Position numbers and translations under genes: made by a program. The notes under the pieces are model-generated. The model was not told where the DNA came from. It ran no database searches and worked only from the letters and a program-made list of their open reading frames with translations. DNA of 64,000 nucleotides, taken from Xenorhabdus beddingii (GTDB lineage Bacteria > Pseudomonadota > Gammaproteobacteria > Enterobacterales > Enterobacteriaceae). The stretch lies in NCBI RefSeq assembly GCF_002127545.1, contig NZ_MUBK01000001.1, positions 124,001 to 188,000 on the forward strand, written 5' to 3'. Of the stretch, positions 55,348 to 64,000 are shown piece after piece; positions within the stretch are counted from its first letter, which is position 1, and each line of letters starts with the position of its first letter.

Positions 55348-57687
55348 TCACAGAGAAGGAACATGCTTAGCAATGAGCGACACAAGATTATTAACGCCAG
55401 GTTCCATCAAGAAGTCAAAATGAGCGACATTGAGTTTTATAATTTCCCGTCCTCCCCGGAAACAATCTATATTCTTCTCAAAAACAGAAAATTCATCGTT
55501 AAGTGCACTAAAAATGTATGTCGGGGTAGTTATAGATTTTTGTGTTTCACGATTGCGTTCGCGTGAAATTCGCCGCGACTCGATTACCACTTTAGAGATT
55601 CGCTTAACTAGCTCAGGATTGGAGATTGAATATTTCTGGCAAACGAACTTAACAAAACTGGTTTCATCACAGGATGTTTCCAAACACTCGTGCAAATCAG
55701 GATCATCCACATTACGTGAAAAAACCGTAAAGAGTAACGTAATTAACTCCTTATTATCATATTCGTCAGATAGATTCGTTGTGGGTAATCCTTTCAGCAT
55801 ACCGGGGGCAAGCAAAACAATTTGCTTAACTTTCTCTCCCATTTCCTCGAGTTGAAATGCTGCTTCAAAAGCTAAATTGCATCCAAATGAATACCCCAAA
55901 AAATAGTATGGCCCCTCTTTCTGAATCTTACGTATTTCTGCAATATCGGCAGAAACCATTTCTTCGAGTGAACTATAAGGTATCTCATCTTCATTGATTC
56001 CGAATGCCTGAATTCCATAAAATGGCCGTTCGCTTGTCATTTTTTCGGCCAACACTTTTAAGTTGATGGGGTATCCTCCCAACCCTGGCCAGCAAAATAT
56101 CGGAGGCTTCGTTCCTGAAGGTTGCAAACAAACCAATCGAGAGGATTTTTCGGTAAGTCCTCTGTCAATAATCCCTGCAATTTTCTCAATTTTTGGGGCA
56201 GTAAAAATAATATGAAGTGGCAACTTAGTATTGAAACGCGCATTGATTGATAAGATCATATCAACAGCACTCAACGAATCACCACCTAGATTGAAGAAAT
56301 CATCTGTAACAGAAATTGCTTCAATCCCTAAAGCGCTCTCCCATATTTCAAGAATGGCTTCCTCGGTTGAGTTCCTGGGGGCGATCAACTCTTCGACATT
56401 ACGTTCATCTATGAGCGTTTTTATTTTTCGCATGTCAATTTTTCCATTAACTGTATGCGGCATTGAATCAACAAAAACGAAAACACTTGGAACCATATAG
56501 TCTGGAATCAGCTCGCTCAGTTTTTGCTTAAAAAATGAAACTAGTTCGTCTCTATTGATTTTTTCCTGAAATATATTCTTATTGGGGTTAATTTGTATGC
56601 AAACCGCCAAAGACTTACGCCCGTATCGCCCTTCATTAACCAAAACTGCTGCGCTTTCTACCACATCGAGACTTTCCAGAACAACTTTGATTTCTTCAAG
56701 CTCGACCCTCATTCCTTTGATTTTTACTTGGGTATCACTCCTTCCAGCAAAATGATAGACACCTTCACTGCCTAAATATGCAAGATCACCCGTTCTATAT
56801 ACCCTGATAGGTTCAAAATTATCTCCAATCGGATACTCGATAAAATGCTCACTAGTTAAGTCCCCCTGATTAAGGTATCCGCGAGCGATCTGCACGCCTG
56901 AGACGCATATTTCCCCAATGTTTCCGTCAGAAACAGGTAAGCCAGAATCATCTAAGATGTAAAACTTGGTATTATCAACCGGGATGCCAATAGGTACTCC
57001 GACATTTTCACCAACGTGCAAGTTTGCTTGAGTAACTTCATAAAAAGAAGCATTGCATGTACATTCTGCTGGCCCATATAAGTTAACCAGCATACAATTT
57101 GTCAATATATCGAGACACTGCTGTACAAGTTTCTTGGTTAAGCTTTCCGCACCACATAGAATATGGGTCAAAGAGGTACATTCGGAAAATTGCTGCTTAT
57201 TGACAAGCGCCTGCAAAAGAGTTGGCACACATTGTAGTAATGTCACTTTATTGGAGACAATTTTATTGATCAAATCGAATACGTTTTTATCAACCCCAAA
57301 GTTACTTACAACCAGTTTTGTGCCACTGCTAATTGACAACATTTCCCATTGCGCAGCATCAAAACCAATAGGTGTTTTATGAATTATTGTCTTATCTTCC
57401 CCCAAATATCCCGAGCTCATCAGCCAGAGAATTTGATTCACAACACTACGATGCTCAATCAGTACACCTTTGGGCTTTCCTGTGCTGCCAGAAGTATAAA
57501 CAATATAGGCTAAATTTTCGGACTTAAGCTTAATTACTGTAGGTGTTGATGTCGTGTGATTTTGGGATATCGAAAAATCATACACATCCTCAAGTGTAAT
57601 TATCTTGGTTTCTTCCGAAATTAGTTTTGCGAGTCCATTTTTTAACTTTTCTTGAGTGAAAACGGTTACTTCATATATTAAGTGCAT
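55348..57687 (-). pseudogene. NRPS termination module (A-PCP-TE), 5'-truncated
   Basis: A 779-codon open frame encoding the end of a nonribosomal peptide synthetase. Adenylation motifs are present from A3 (LAYIVYTSGSTGKPKG, 59-74) through GFDAAQWEML, NLYGPAECT, YRTGDLA and NGKIDMRKI (A10). Then comes a carrier domain with phosphopantetheine Ser471 (FFNLGGDSLSA) and a type I thioesterase with Ser600 (GYSFG). About 90 residues of the A domain before A3, and any condensation domain, are missing. The upstream 57688-58217 does not encode them in any frame I can see. It therefore looks like a remnant, though the carrier and thioesterase are intact. Confidence 0.85.
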
Positions 57688-57698
57688 TTGCTATATAT

Positions 57699-58217
57699 TT
57701 GTCATTATTTAATAATAATCAACATTTCCATCTTGCCTGGAAGGTTAATTTATTTAAAAATAAAAACCTGGATTATTCTACCTTTTTTTCTGATGTTGTT
57801 CCCTTTGAGTTTCACGTTAACCTTGATGGCACTGCATTTGACTTATATGATTCTATATCAGTTGAGTATACCACAGTAAATAAAAACAAGACATTCACTA
57901 AAGATATAATATCCCGTTATCCTAACTTGAGATTGTCGGAATTTTTAAATCCTAAATTCATTTTTTGGATTGATGTTATTAATTATAAAAGTATTGAAAA
58001 TAATCCAATAAACTTTGAAGCACACAAAGAAATAAATCCTTTTTTGACAATGCAAATAGAACCAACTAAAAGGGCTTTTCGTTGGGTATCTAATTCATCA
58101 CTTTTTAGTAGTCTTGAATTGAAAGAAATGGCAGATGAAATAATCAATATAGATAAAATTCTTTTATCTCACCCCACGACCTCTTTGAGAAAATTATTTT
58201 ACGGTGGATTCGACTAG
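57699..58217 (+). CDS. Hypothetical protein, 172 aa
   Basis: An open frame from a TTG at 57699 to a TAG at 58215. The composition looks protein-like: FFSDVVPFEFHVNLDGTAFD, RYPNLRLSEFLNPKFIFWID and a helical end (LKEMADEIINIDKILLSH). I do not recognise it. No good ribosome site is seen, and it may be the 3' part of a longer gene lost when the NRPS was truncated; the NRPS remnant starts 11 bases away on the other strand. An IS5 element inserted exactly at its stop codon, with CTAG duplicated so that the stop is kept. Confidence 0.45.
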   Translation: MSLFNNNQHFHLAWKVNLFKNKNLDYSTFFSDVVPFEFHVNLDGTAFDLYDSISVEYTTVNKNKTFTKDIISRYPNLRLSEFLNPKFIFWIDVINYKSIENNPINFEAHKEINPFLTMQIEPTKRAFRWVSNSSLFSSLELKEMADEIINIDKILLSHPTTSLRKLFYGGFD

Positions 58218-59024
58218 ATGGTGTCGTCATAAAATACTTAACCAAAGAGCGAGACAGCGGATCCGAACGGCAGCAAGAAATGAGGCACTCGTTTTAGCAT
58301 AACGGGTTGCTATACCACGCCAACGTTTAAGATGGAGAAAAGCATTTTCAACTAAGTGCCTGAGCCGATAGCGTTCTCGGTCATATTCTCGTTTCACTTT
58401 GCGATTTTTGCGACTGGGAATTTGCGCTTTCATGCCTTGTTTTTCTGCTTGTTCAACAAGGGTATTGCTATCATAACCCCGATCCGCCAATAAATGTTCC
58501 GCATCGATTCCTTCAATCAAGACCTCAGCTTGTGAACAATCTGCTGTGGTACCGCTTGTAATAAGTGCTCTGACCGGTATACCATGCGCATCCACGGCCA
58601 GGTGTATCTTGGTATTGAGCCCCCTTTTGTACGCCCCATATCCTGATTACCACCTTCCGCTCCTGCTGCATGGGGGTGAACCTTAATGTGACTGGCATCA
58701 ATCATTAGCCATTCGAAATCGGGTTCAGAGATGAGTTCTTCAAGCAATCCTTCCCATACGCCTTTGTCACGCCACCGACAAAAACGGCGATGTGTATTTT
58801 TCCAATCGCCATAATCGGGGGGTAAATCTCACCAGGGGACACCTGTCCGTAAAATCCAGAAGACCGCATTAATAAATAATCGATTATCATAAGCGACACG
58901 TCCCCAGGCTCCCTTACTTCCTGGTAGGTGTGGCTCAAGTAAATGCCAAACACGATCAGAGATATCATGGCGGCGGTGTGTGGGGGTACTTATGATTAAA
59001 GTCAGCCATTCATGACGACACTAT
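58218..59024 (-). mobile_element. IS5-family insertion sequence
   Basis: The element is flanked by CTAG on both sides (58214-58217 and 59025-59028), a 4-base target duplication. Its ends are imperfect inverted repeats (ATGGTGTCGTCAT and ATGACGACACTAT), with about 807 bases between the duplications. Confidence 0.85.
58227..58968 (-). pseudogene. IS5-family transposase, disrupted
   Basis: The minus strand encodes an IS5-type transposase in two frames. The first part has FINAVFWILRTGVPW, then a TGA in place of the expected Arg, then DLPPDYGDWKNTHRRFCRWR and EWLMIDASHIKVHPHA (catalytic Asp). At AAAAGGGGGC (about 58617-58626) the frame changes, as in elements that use programmed frameshifting. 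It continues with HLAVDAHGIPVRALITSG, LADRGYDSNTLVEQAEKQG and RHLVENAFLHLKRWRGIATR. The TGA makes this copy probably inactive. Confidence 0.8.
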
Positions 59025-59340
59025 CTAGGCAATATATTTTTCCGCCGGGTTAATAATATAGATGATATTTAATCATTCATGTAGTTGCCTTGCAAAATTG
59101 TTCCTATTGAGTAATAAAAGCCCAATAAAAATCATCGACATCGTAGAAAATTTCAACTAATTTATCTATCGCTTGTTCCGTCGAAAATTATTTTTTTCAT
59201 TATTCTAAGACTCTAATCTTGGAATTGGCACTTAGTTTAATCTCTTATATATAATTCTGATTATTTAGTATAAAGTTATATATTACAGCGTATTATAACT
59301 AATAACAAATGTGACAATTATGTCATTGATAGGGAGAATA

Positions 59341-60231
59341 GTGGTGGATAACCTTAGCGTTCTCGAAATTTTTGTTCGTATAAGTGAGGCACGCAATTTT
59401 ACTACAGTAGGTAACCAATTAGGTATATCATCTTCAGCTATCAGCAAAGCAATAGCTCGTCTTGAAGAAAAGTTACGGGTAAGACTTTTTCATCGTTCCA
59501 CCCGTATAGTGACTTTAACACCGGAAGGTACTCTTTTTCTTAAACGTTGTCGTCGCATTCTTGACGAAATAGAGGCAGCGAAAAATGAACTTTCCGAATC
59601 ACAATTATTGCCATATGGAAAATTAAAAGTAAGTATACCATCAATTGGGGTGTTATTTATGCCTCAATTCGTAAAATTCAGTCAACAGTATCCTGATATT
59701 GAATTAGAAATAGATAGCACTGATGGTTTGGTTGATTTAATTGAAGAAGGATTTGATGCTGTAATACGTATAGGAGAATTAACTGATTCACGATTAATGG
59801 CTCGTGTACTTGGATCTTACAAAAGGATCCTAGTTGCTTCCCCTGATTATTTATTGAAAGCTGGAACTCCTGAAAAACCAGAAGACCTTATTAAACATAG
59901 CTGTATAATGTATCGTTATAAGAGTACAGGAAAACTGGATATTTGGCCAACCAGTCAATACAGTCAAGTTTTACAGACGGAATGGCCTACTAGAATGGTG
60001 ATTAACACACTTGAGCCACTAATTTCTTGTGCAGAAAATGGTCTTGGTATTGCATGTATTCCTGATTTAGCTGTTTATACTCGGCTAAACACAGGAAAAC
60101 TTATCACTGTCTTAGATGACTTTAATCATGATGTAACAACATGTAGAGTACTGTGGCCTTCAGGAAAATACTTATCGCCCAAGCTAAGAGTATTTATCGA
60201 TTTTATGGTTGAAAATTTATTTAAAAATTAG
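59341..60231 (+). CDS. LysR-family transcriptional regulator
   Basis: A regulator of about 296 residues. The N-terminal winged helix is clear (VLEIFVRISEARNFTTVGNQ, SSSAISKAIARLEEKLRVRL), followed by a LysR ligand domain (LKVSIPSIGVLFMPQF, LIEEGFDAVIRIGELTDSRL). GTG at 59341 or 59344 is the likely start, with AGGGAG upstream; a longer ATG start at 59311-59320 is possible. Neighbours on both sides are IS remnants, so its target is not evident. It might once have controlled the lost NRPS genes. Confidence 0.85.
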   Translation: MVDNLSVLEIFVRISEARNFTTVGNQLGISSSAISKAIARLEEKLRVRLFHRSTRIVTLTPEGTLFLKRCRRILDEIEAAKNELSESQLLPYGKLKVSIPSIGVLFMPQFVKFSQQYPDIELEIDSTDGLVDLIEEGFDAVIRIGELTDSRLMARVLGSYKRILVASPDYLLKAGTPEKPEDLIKHSCIMYRYKSTGKLDIWPTSQYSQVLQTEWPTRMVINTLEPLISCAENGLGIACIPDLAVYTRLNTGKLITVLDDFNHDVTTCRVLWPSGKYLSPKLRVFIDFMVENLFKN

Positions 60232-60264
60232 TGGAAGCTGCCGTACCGTTTCCGTAAAAATCCG

Positions 60265-60655
60265 GGTTCTGTCGCATTAAATCCTCATCGGATATGATGC
60301 TGTTATTTTGATAGAGATCTTTCATATACAGGATTTTAAGAATTAAATTTTTCAAAATACGCATTCAATATTTTGTTTTTACATGATTTTCTTTATGGTG
60401 TTTTGAAAGCGTGTTGGCATAAATACGCCTGAGTTTTTTCCAGCCAGAAACTGGTTTCCGACCATGCCCTTTGGAGAAATTTTTCGATTATTGGCCATAG
60501 CCAGATCTCGGTATTTTGAGCGGCCTTTGAGCAACGAAATCGCCGGAAATAATCTTCTTACCAGCGAGCGCCTGAGTAGCAGGGCCAATAAACTGAGCCA
60601 GATAAACCCCGTGGTTAACATAATACCACTCGCTTAAGCAAACCGAGATAAGTCA
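60265..60655 (-). mobile_element. IS6 end plus IS4-type transposase fragment
   Basis: 60265-60325 repeats the right end of the IS6 remnant (inverse of about 55195-55250). 60379-60621 on the minus strand encodes FIWLSLLALLLRRSLVRRLF and AISLLKGR, resembling the C-terminal part of IS4-family transposases. Family assignment is tentative; nothing functional remains. Confidence 0.5.
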
Positions 60656-60656
60656 T

Positions 60657-60691
60657 AATCGGCCTCAGATGATTGTCTGAGGCCGATTTTT
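60657..60691. terminator. Strong hairpin terminator
   Basis: AATCGGCCTCAGA (60657-60669) pairs perfectly over 13 bases with TCTGAGGCCGATT (60676-60688), loop TGATTG, then TTT. Confidence 0.85.
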
Positions 60692-60730
60692 ACGTCTGAA
60701 TTTTCTCGTGAACTCCAAGCCACTGCAGAA

Positions 60731-60934
60731 TTGAATTACCCTGAATCCATGGATGCTTTCAGTAAAAATATTCCCATGGCATGGGTGACTAAAGCAGTCA
60801 AGGAAACAGGACGAGACACCGAATGGGAAAAAGAAGATACGACGTATTCTACGTGTGGCCTGAAAATATTATGTATGGATGTGAGATTAGCTACGCTCAA
60901 CAACGGGTGGACTCAGCCCCCGAAAACACCCTGA
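60731..60934 (+). pseudogene. IS4-family transposase N-terminal fragment
   Basis: LNYPESMDAFSKNIPMAWVT and KAVKETGR match the N-terminal domain of IS4-type transposases. The frame then breaks and the catalytic part is absent. Confidence 0.6.
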
Positions 60935-60942
60935 CGTTGTTT

Positions 60943-61052
60943 GACCTGCTGTTTAATGGTGTATGCCGCGTTGGAACATAAAATGCGTACCGGACTGAAG
61001 CAAAGGCACCCTTTTCCCCGGACATGAAGAATAAGCCGACACAATCGCCCAA
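60943..61052 (+). repeat. IS1634 remnant fragment, second copy
   Basis: About 110 bases nearly identical to 51917-52029 (for example GTATGCCGCGTTGGA and GTACCGGACTGAAG). The similarity ends at 61052, just before the next open frame. Confidence 0.8.
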
Positions 61053-61060
61053 CCAAGATC

Positions 61061-61423
61061 ATGGACACGGTAATTCAACAAAGCGAACCCACTTTGAAAA
61101 AAAAAGCGGCTGTTATTGCGTCATCTTACATCAATTGTGTACTTCTTCAGGGACGTGAAATACCCAGTATTATTGCTTCCTTAACAGGCTCACCTGAGCT
61201 CGAAAAAATCAAACTCGAATATGCAAGAATTTTTGTAGAAAAGTGTCGGGTAATATTAGCGTCCCACACCAAAAGCGGAAAAATCACAACCGCCAGCCTC
61301 TGGGCAATGCTGGGAGCCGCAGAAACTTTATCCTATGCGGCAGCTAACGGCGATATCACTGCAACCCAAGCGGAAACCGAACTTTACGCAATCATTATTG
61401 CGATGGTCGAAAGAAGTCTTTGA
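61061..61423 (+). pseudogene. Possible TetR-type regulator C-terminal fragment
   Basis: A 120-codon helical frame with no N-terminal DNA-binding domain (INCVLLQGREIPSIIASLTG, then ARIFVEKCRVILASHTKSGK and WAMLGAAETLSYAAANGDIT). The pattern resembles the ligand-binding C-terminus of TetR-family regulators. It begins 8 bases after an IS remnant boundary, so the 5' end was probably lost there. A free-standing small protein is the alternative. Low confidence. Confidence 0.4.
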
Positions 61424-61467
61424 TTGCCAAACTGACCACGCAGCTTATGCGGCTTGTCTGCCGACAA

Positions 61468-61500
61468 TGGAATACAAAACAAAAACTGTTTTGTATTCCA
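61468..61500. repeat. Perfect 14-bp inverted repeat
   Basis: TGGAATACAAAACA, loop AAAAC, TGTTTTGTATTCCA. No T-run follows, so it is not a typical terminator; it may be an operator, an element end or a factor-dependent stop for dgt or the fragment upstream. Confidence 0.7.
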
Positions 61501-61586
61501 TCGTGCAGCGTCATGCACTATAAGTAACCAGAATGCTGGATAAGAGATTCAGGTTGGAATAACCGCGACTCAGGGCGACTCCGCCC

Positions 61587-63113
61587 TTATTTCGTGACCA
61601 TAAACTTACGGTATTCTTCGTAAGCATAATGATCTGTCATGCCACTGATGTAATCCTGAATCAGACGCGCCCGATAATAAAATTCGAGGACATCTTTTTC
61701 TGCTTCATCAGTGGCAACAATGCCTTCCACCGCTTCACCATAAGCCAGACGATGCTTGGTGGAAAGTTTGTGCAGCAGGCGGGTTTCAATAAAGTATTTT
61801 TTGTGGAAATTATTCTGGTTCAGTTCCATGAAATCCTGTCGGGACAACACCAGCAGGGGGTTATAAACATCCAGTAATCCGGTAATGATTCGATACCCCT
61901 GCAACTCCAGTTCTTCCACTTCAGGGTGATTGAAAACGCGCTTTCGGGTGACATTTTTCAGGGTTTTCAATAAACGGTGTTCATCCCCATCGCCTTCCAG
62001 CAAGGCGTGGTTAAATGTCCCGGCATAAATTTCCGGCAGATGTTCGATAAACAGTTTGGCGGTATAAGGAACCAATTTCCCCGTGATAAACACGCGCAAA
62101 TACATGAAAAATTGTTCGTGGATATTGCGACGGGCTTCATTATTGGCCGTTTTCTTATAGGCTTGTATCACCGTAGATTCAAACAAATCGCCTTTTCTGT
62201 GCCCGCCATTTTCTTCCCACTCTTTTTTCAGGTATTCCACCAACTGATCGACATTAAAAATGTCCTTTTCAACGGCATCGTCCAGATCCGCAATGCAATA
62301 CGAAATATCATCGGCGGCCTCCATAATATAGGTCAGCGGAAACCGGCAGAAATCCCCCATTTGCAGCTCTTTCTTCAACTCACGGATAAAGTTGTCTTCT
62401 GACCAGTAATAGCCTTTTTTCTTCATCAGGTAACTGAATTCAGGGGGAGATTCTTCCAGACGATAAGCCGGACAGGTATATTTCAGGATGCAGCCAATTT
62501 GGGCATAAGTCAGATTCAGCCGAAGCAGGTTATGTGCCAGACGAATAGCCTGGGCATTGCCTTCAAACTGACATAAGTCTTTACGCAATTGCTGACGAAA
62601 CAGATCCTTTTTCTCTTCACCGCTCAAACGCAGTGCCGCAACTTTACAGTTATCCTGCCGATCCTTCCTGTTTGGCAAATAGTCAGGGTCCAATCGACGG
62701 GAGAACCAATCCTTAATCGCTGCCTCACCAAAATGCCCGAACGGCGGATTTCCAATATCGTGCATCAGGCAGGCCATTTCAACCAGGCTTTCAAAAGCAA
62801 GTAAGCGGTCACTTAGCCCATATTTTTTGAGTAAGTCTTGCTTTGTCAGCTCCGCGATAATGGTTTTTGAGATATAGCGCCCGATTTGCTGTACTTCCAG
62901 TGAATGAGTCAATCGACTGCGCACCGCCGCATTGCGCTCAAGCGGGAATACCTGCGTTTTTTGCTGCAATCGCCGAATCGCGGCTGAGTTGATGATGCGC
63001 CCCCGATCACTCTCAAATTGGCGGGTGACGTGATCTTCATCATCGGGATCGATGGAAGATTTACTGAACTTACGTTGGTAATTCAACTTCTGTTTGAAAT
63101 CAATTTTAGACAT
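61587..63113 (-). CDS. dgt: dGTP triphosphohydrolase
   Basis: An HD-domain enzyme of about 508 residues that cleaves dGTP to deoxyguanosine and triphosphate. The metal-site residues are in [15 protein letters not shown] and [15 protein letters not shown], with [20 protein letters not shown] further on. The N-terminal [20 protein letters not shown] is characteristic. The ATG at 63113 with GGGAGG upstream is chosen. E. coli Dgt is 505 residues. Divergent from mtn, as in enterobacteria. Confidence 0.96.
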   Translation of the reverse strand: MSKIDFKQKLNYQRKFSKSSIDPDDEDHVTRQFESDRGRIINSAAIRRLQQKTQVFPLERNAAVRSRLTHSLEVQQIGRYISKTIIAELTKQDLLKKYGLSDRLLAFESLVEMACLMHDIGNPPFGHFGEAAIKDWFSRRLDPDYLPNRKDRQDNCKVAALRLSGEEKKDLFRQQLRKDLCQFEGNAQAIRLAHNLLRLNLTYAQIGCILKYTCPAYRLEESPPEFSYLMKKKGYYWSEDNFIRELKKELQMGDFCRFPLTYIMEAADDISYCIADLDDAVEKDIFNVDQLVEYLKKEWEENGGHRKGDLFESTVIQAYKKTANNEARRNIHEQFFMYLRVFITGKLVPYTAKLFIEHLPEIYAGTFNHALLEGDGDEHRLLKTLKNVTRKRVFNHPEVEELELQGYRIITGLLDVYNPLLVLSRQDFMELNQNNFHKKYFIETRLLHKLSTKHRLAYGEAVEGIVATDEAEKDVLEFYYRARLIQDYISGMTDHYAYEEYRKFMVTK

Positions 63114-63251
63114 CAATCCTCCCATACCGAATGAAACGATTATTTAGAATTGGAATCTCCGGTAGATGGTGATTCAATGATACACTTGCCGACCAAATCA
63201 GCCTGTTAATATAGGCTCCAATCCATTAATGACTTAAGAGAGTATGACACA

Positions 63252-63950
63252 ATGAAAGTAGGTGTAATAGGTGCAATGGAACAAGAAGTGACGTTATTGC
63301 GCGACCAGATCGAAGGCTTGCAAACATTGTCACGGGGCGGATGTGAAATCTATACCGGTAAGCTGAATGGCGTTGACATCGCCTTGCTGAAATCCGGTAT
63401 TGGTAAAGTTGCTGCTGCCCTTGGCACCACCTTATTGATTGAACATTGCCAGCCGGATATCGTGATTAACACCGGTTCTGCGGGTGGCCTTGATGCCAAA
63501 TTAAACGTAGGGGATATCGTCGTTTCCGAAGAAGTCCGTTATCACGATGCCGATGTCACTGCCTTTGGCTATGAACCCGGTCAAATGGCGCAATGTCCGC
63601 CGGCTTTTGTTGCTGATGAGCAATTAATCATCCTGGCTGAAAAATGTATTCAATCCCTCGATCTGAATGCCGTGCGCGGTCTGGTTTGCAGTGGTGATGC
63701 GTTTATCAATGGCTCAGAGCCACTGGCACGCATTCGCGCCACCTTCCCGAACGTGGCGGCGGTTGAGATGGAAGCGGCGGCGATTGGTCATGTTTGCCAT
63801 CAATACCACCTACCGTTTGTGGTTGTTCGCGCCATTTCCGACGTTGCTGATCAAGAGTCCCATATCAGCTTTGACGAATTTTTAGTGGTCGCGGCACGTG
63901 AATCCACCCAGATGGTCAACGCCATGCTGACCGAACTCAGCAAACCGTAA
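63252..63950 (+). CDS. mtn: 5'-methylthioadenosine/SAH nucleosidase
   Basis: A 232-residue enzyme (also pfs or mtnN) that removes adenine from methylthioadenosine and S-adenosylhomocysteine, feeding methionine salvage and autoinducer-2 synthesis. IGAMEQEV (acid Glu12), [22 protein letters not shown] (Glu174 region) and AISDVAD (Asp197 region) are the active-site motifs. Full length, followed by btuF. Confidence 0.97.
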   Translation: MKVGVIGAMEQEVTLLRDQIEGLQTLSRGGCEIYTGKLNGVDIALLKSGIGKVAAALGTTLLIEHCQPDIVINTGSAGGLDAKLNVGDIVVSEEVRYHDADVTAFGYEPGQMAQCPPAFVADEQLIILAEKCIQSLDLNAVRGLVCSGDAFINGSEPLARIRATFPNVAAVEMEAAAIGHVCHQYHLPFVVVRAISDVADQESHISFDEFLVVAARESTQMVNAMLTELSKP

Positions 63951-63977
63951 TCCATCCTGTAACGTGGAGCATCCGTA

Positions 63978-64000
63978 ATGAAAGCATTTTCTAAAATTGC
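63978..64000 (+). CDS. btuF: Start of btuF (cobalamin-binding protein), partial
   Basis: An ATG with GTGGAGC upstream starts MKAFSKI, fitting a signal peptide start, 25 bases after mtn. Enterobacteria carry btuF here. Only the position supports the name. Confidence 0.5.

Overview
The window looks like a chromosomal segment of an entomopathogenic enterobacterium, most likely Xenorhabdus or a close Photorhabdus relative. This is inferred from the low GC content, the enterobacterial housekeeping blocks in their usual order (speB-speA / metK / sprT; eno-pyrG-mazG-relA-rlmD with divergent barA; dgt divergent from mtn-btuF), an EntD/NgrA-type phosphopantetheinyl transferase, an NRPS fragment and a heavy load of decayed insertion sequences. 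No rRNA, tRNA or CRISPR array was recognised.

Layout. 1-7.5 kb (minus strand): a four-gene operon of an unrecognised pathway, comprising a DegT/AHBA-synthase-like aminotransferase (split by a frameshift), a histidine phosphatase, a 1232-residue protein with PEP-synthase-like ATP-binding and phosphohistidine domains and an unknown C-terminal half, and a phosphoribosyltransferase-like protein running off the window. 8.4-9.9 kb: alkaline phosphatase phoA. 10-13.8 kb: IS3 remnant, a peptide deformylase, and a cystathionine beta-synthase / cystathionine gamma-lyase pair. 13.9-20.6 kb: an IS-bounded island with sbnA-sbnB (2,3-diaminopropionate synthesis) and azlC-azlD (amino-acid export type), an IS1 remnant and a ccdAB toxin-antitoxin remnant, framed by two directly repeated IS701-type copies.

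20.7-22.3 kb: a class 3 lipase with a small exported partner. 22.3-25.7 kb: galE-galT-galK. 25.9-29.5 kb: phosphopantetheinyl transferase, then a DHA2 MFS exporter plus NTF2-like protein divergent from a LysR regulator. 29.5-41 kb: polyamine synthesis (speA, speB), metK, sprT, a lipoprotein, an orphan metal-chelate binding protein, a TSUP exporter, an aldehyde dehydrogenase and a DASS anion transporter. 41.2-51.3 kb: eno, pyrG, mazG, relA, rlmD and barA. The BarA here lacks the degenerate middle receiver domain of the E. coli protein.

51.3-61.5 kb is accessory and degraded: IS1634, IS6, IS5 and IS4 remnants, a GNAT acetyltransferase, a DHA1 MFS exporter with a strong upstream palindrome, a 5'-truncated NRPS termination module, an orphan 172-residue protein, a LysR regulator and a TetR-like C-terminal fragment. 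The window closes with dgt, mtn and the first codons of btuF.

The strongest candidates for undescribed biology are the 1-7.5 kb operon and the diaminopropionate/AzlCD island. All functions are read from motifs, synteny and recalled family sequences; no database search was run.
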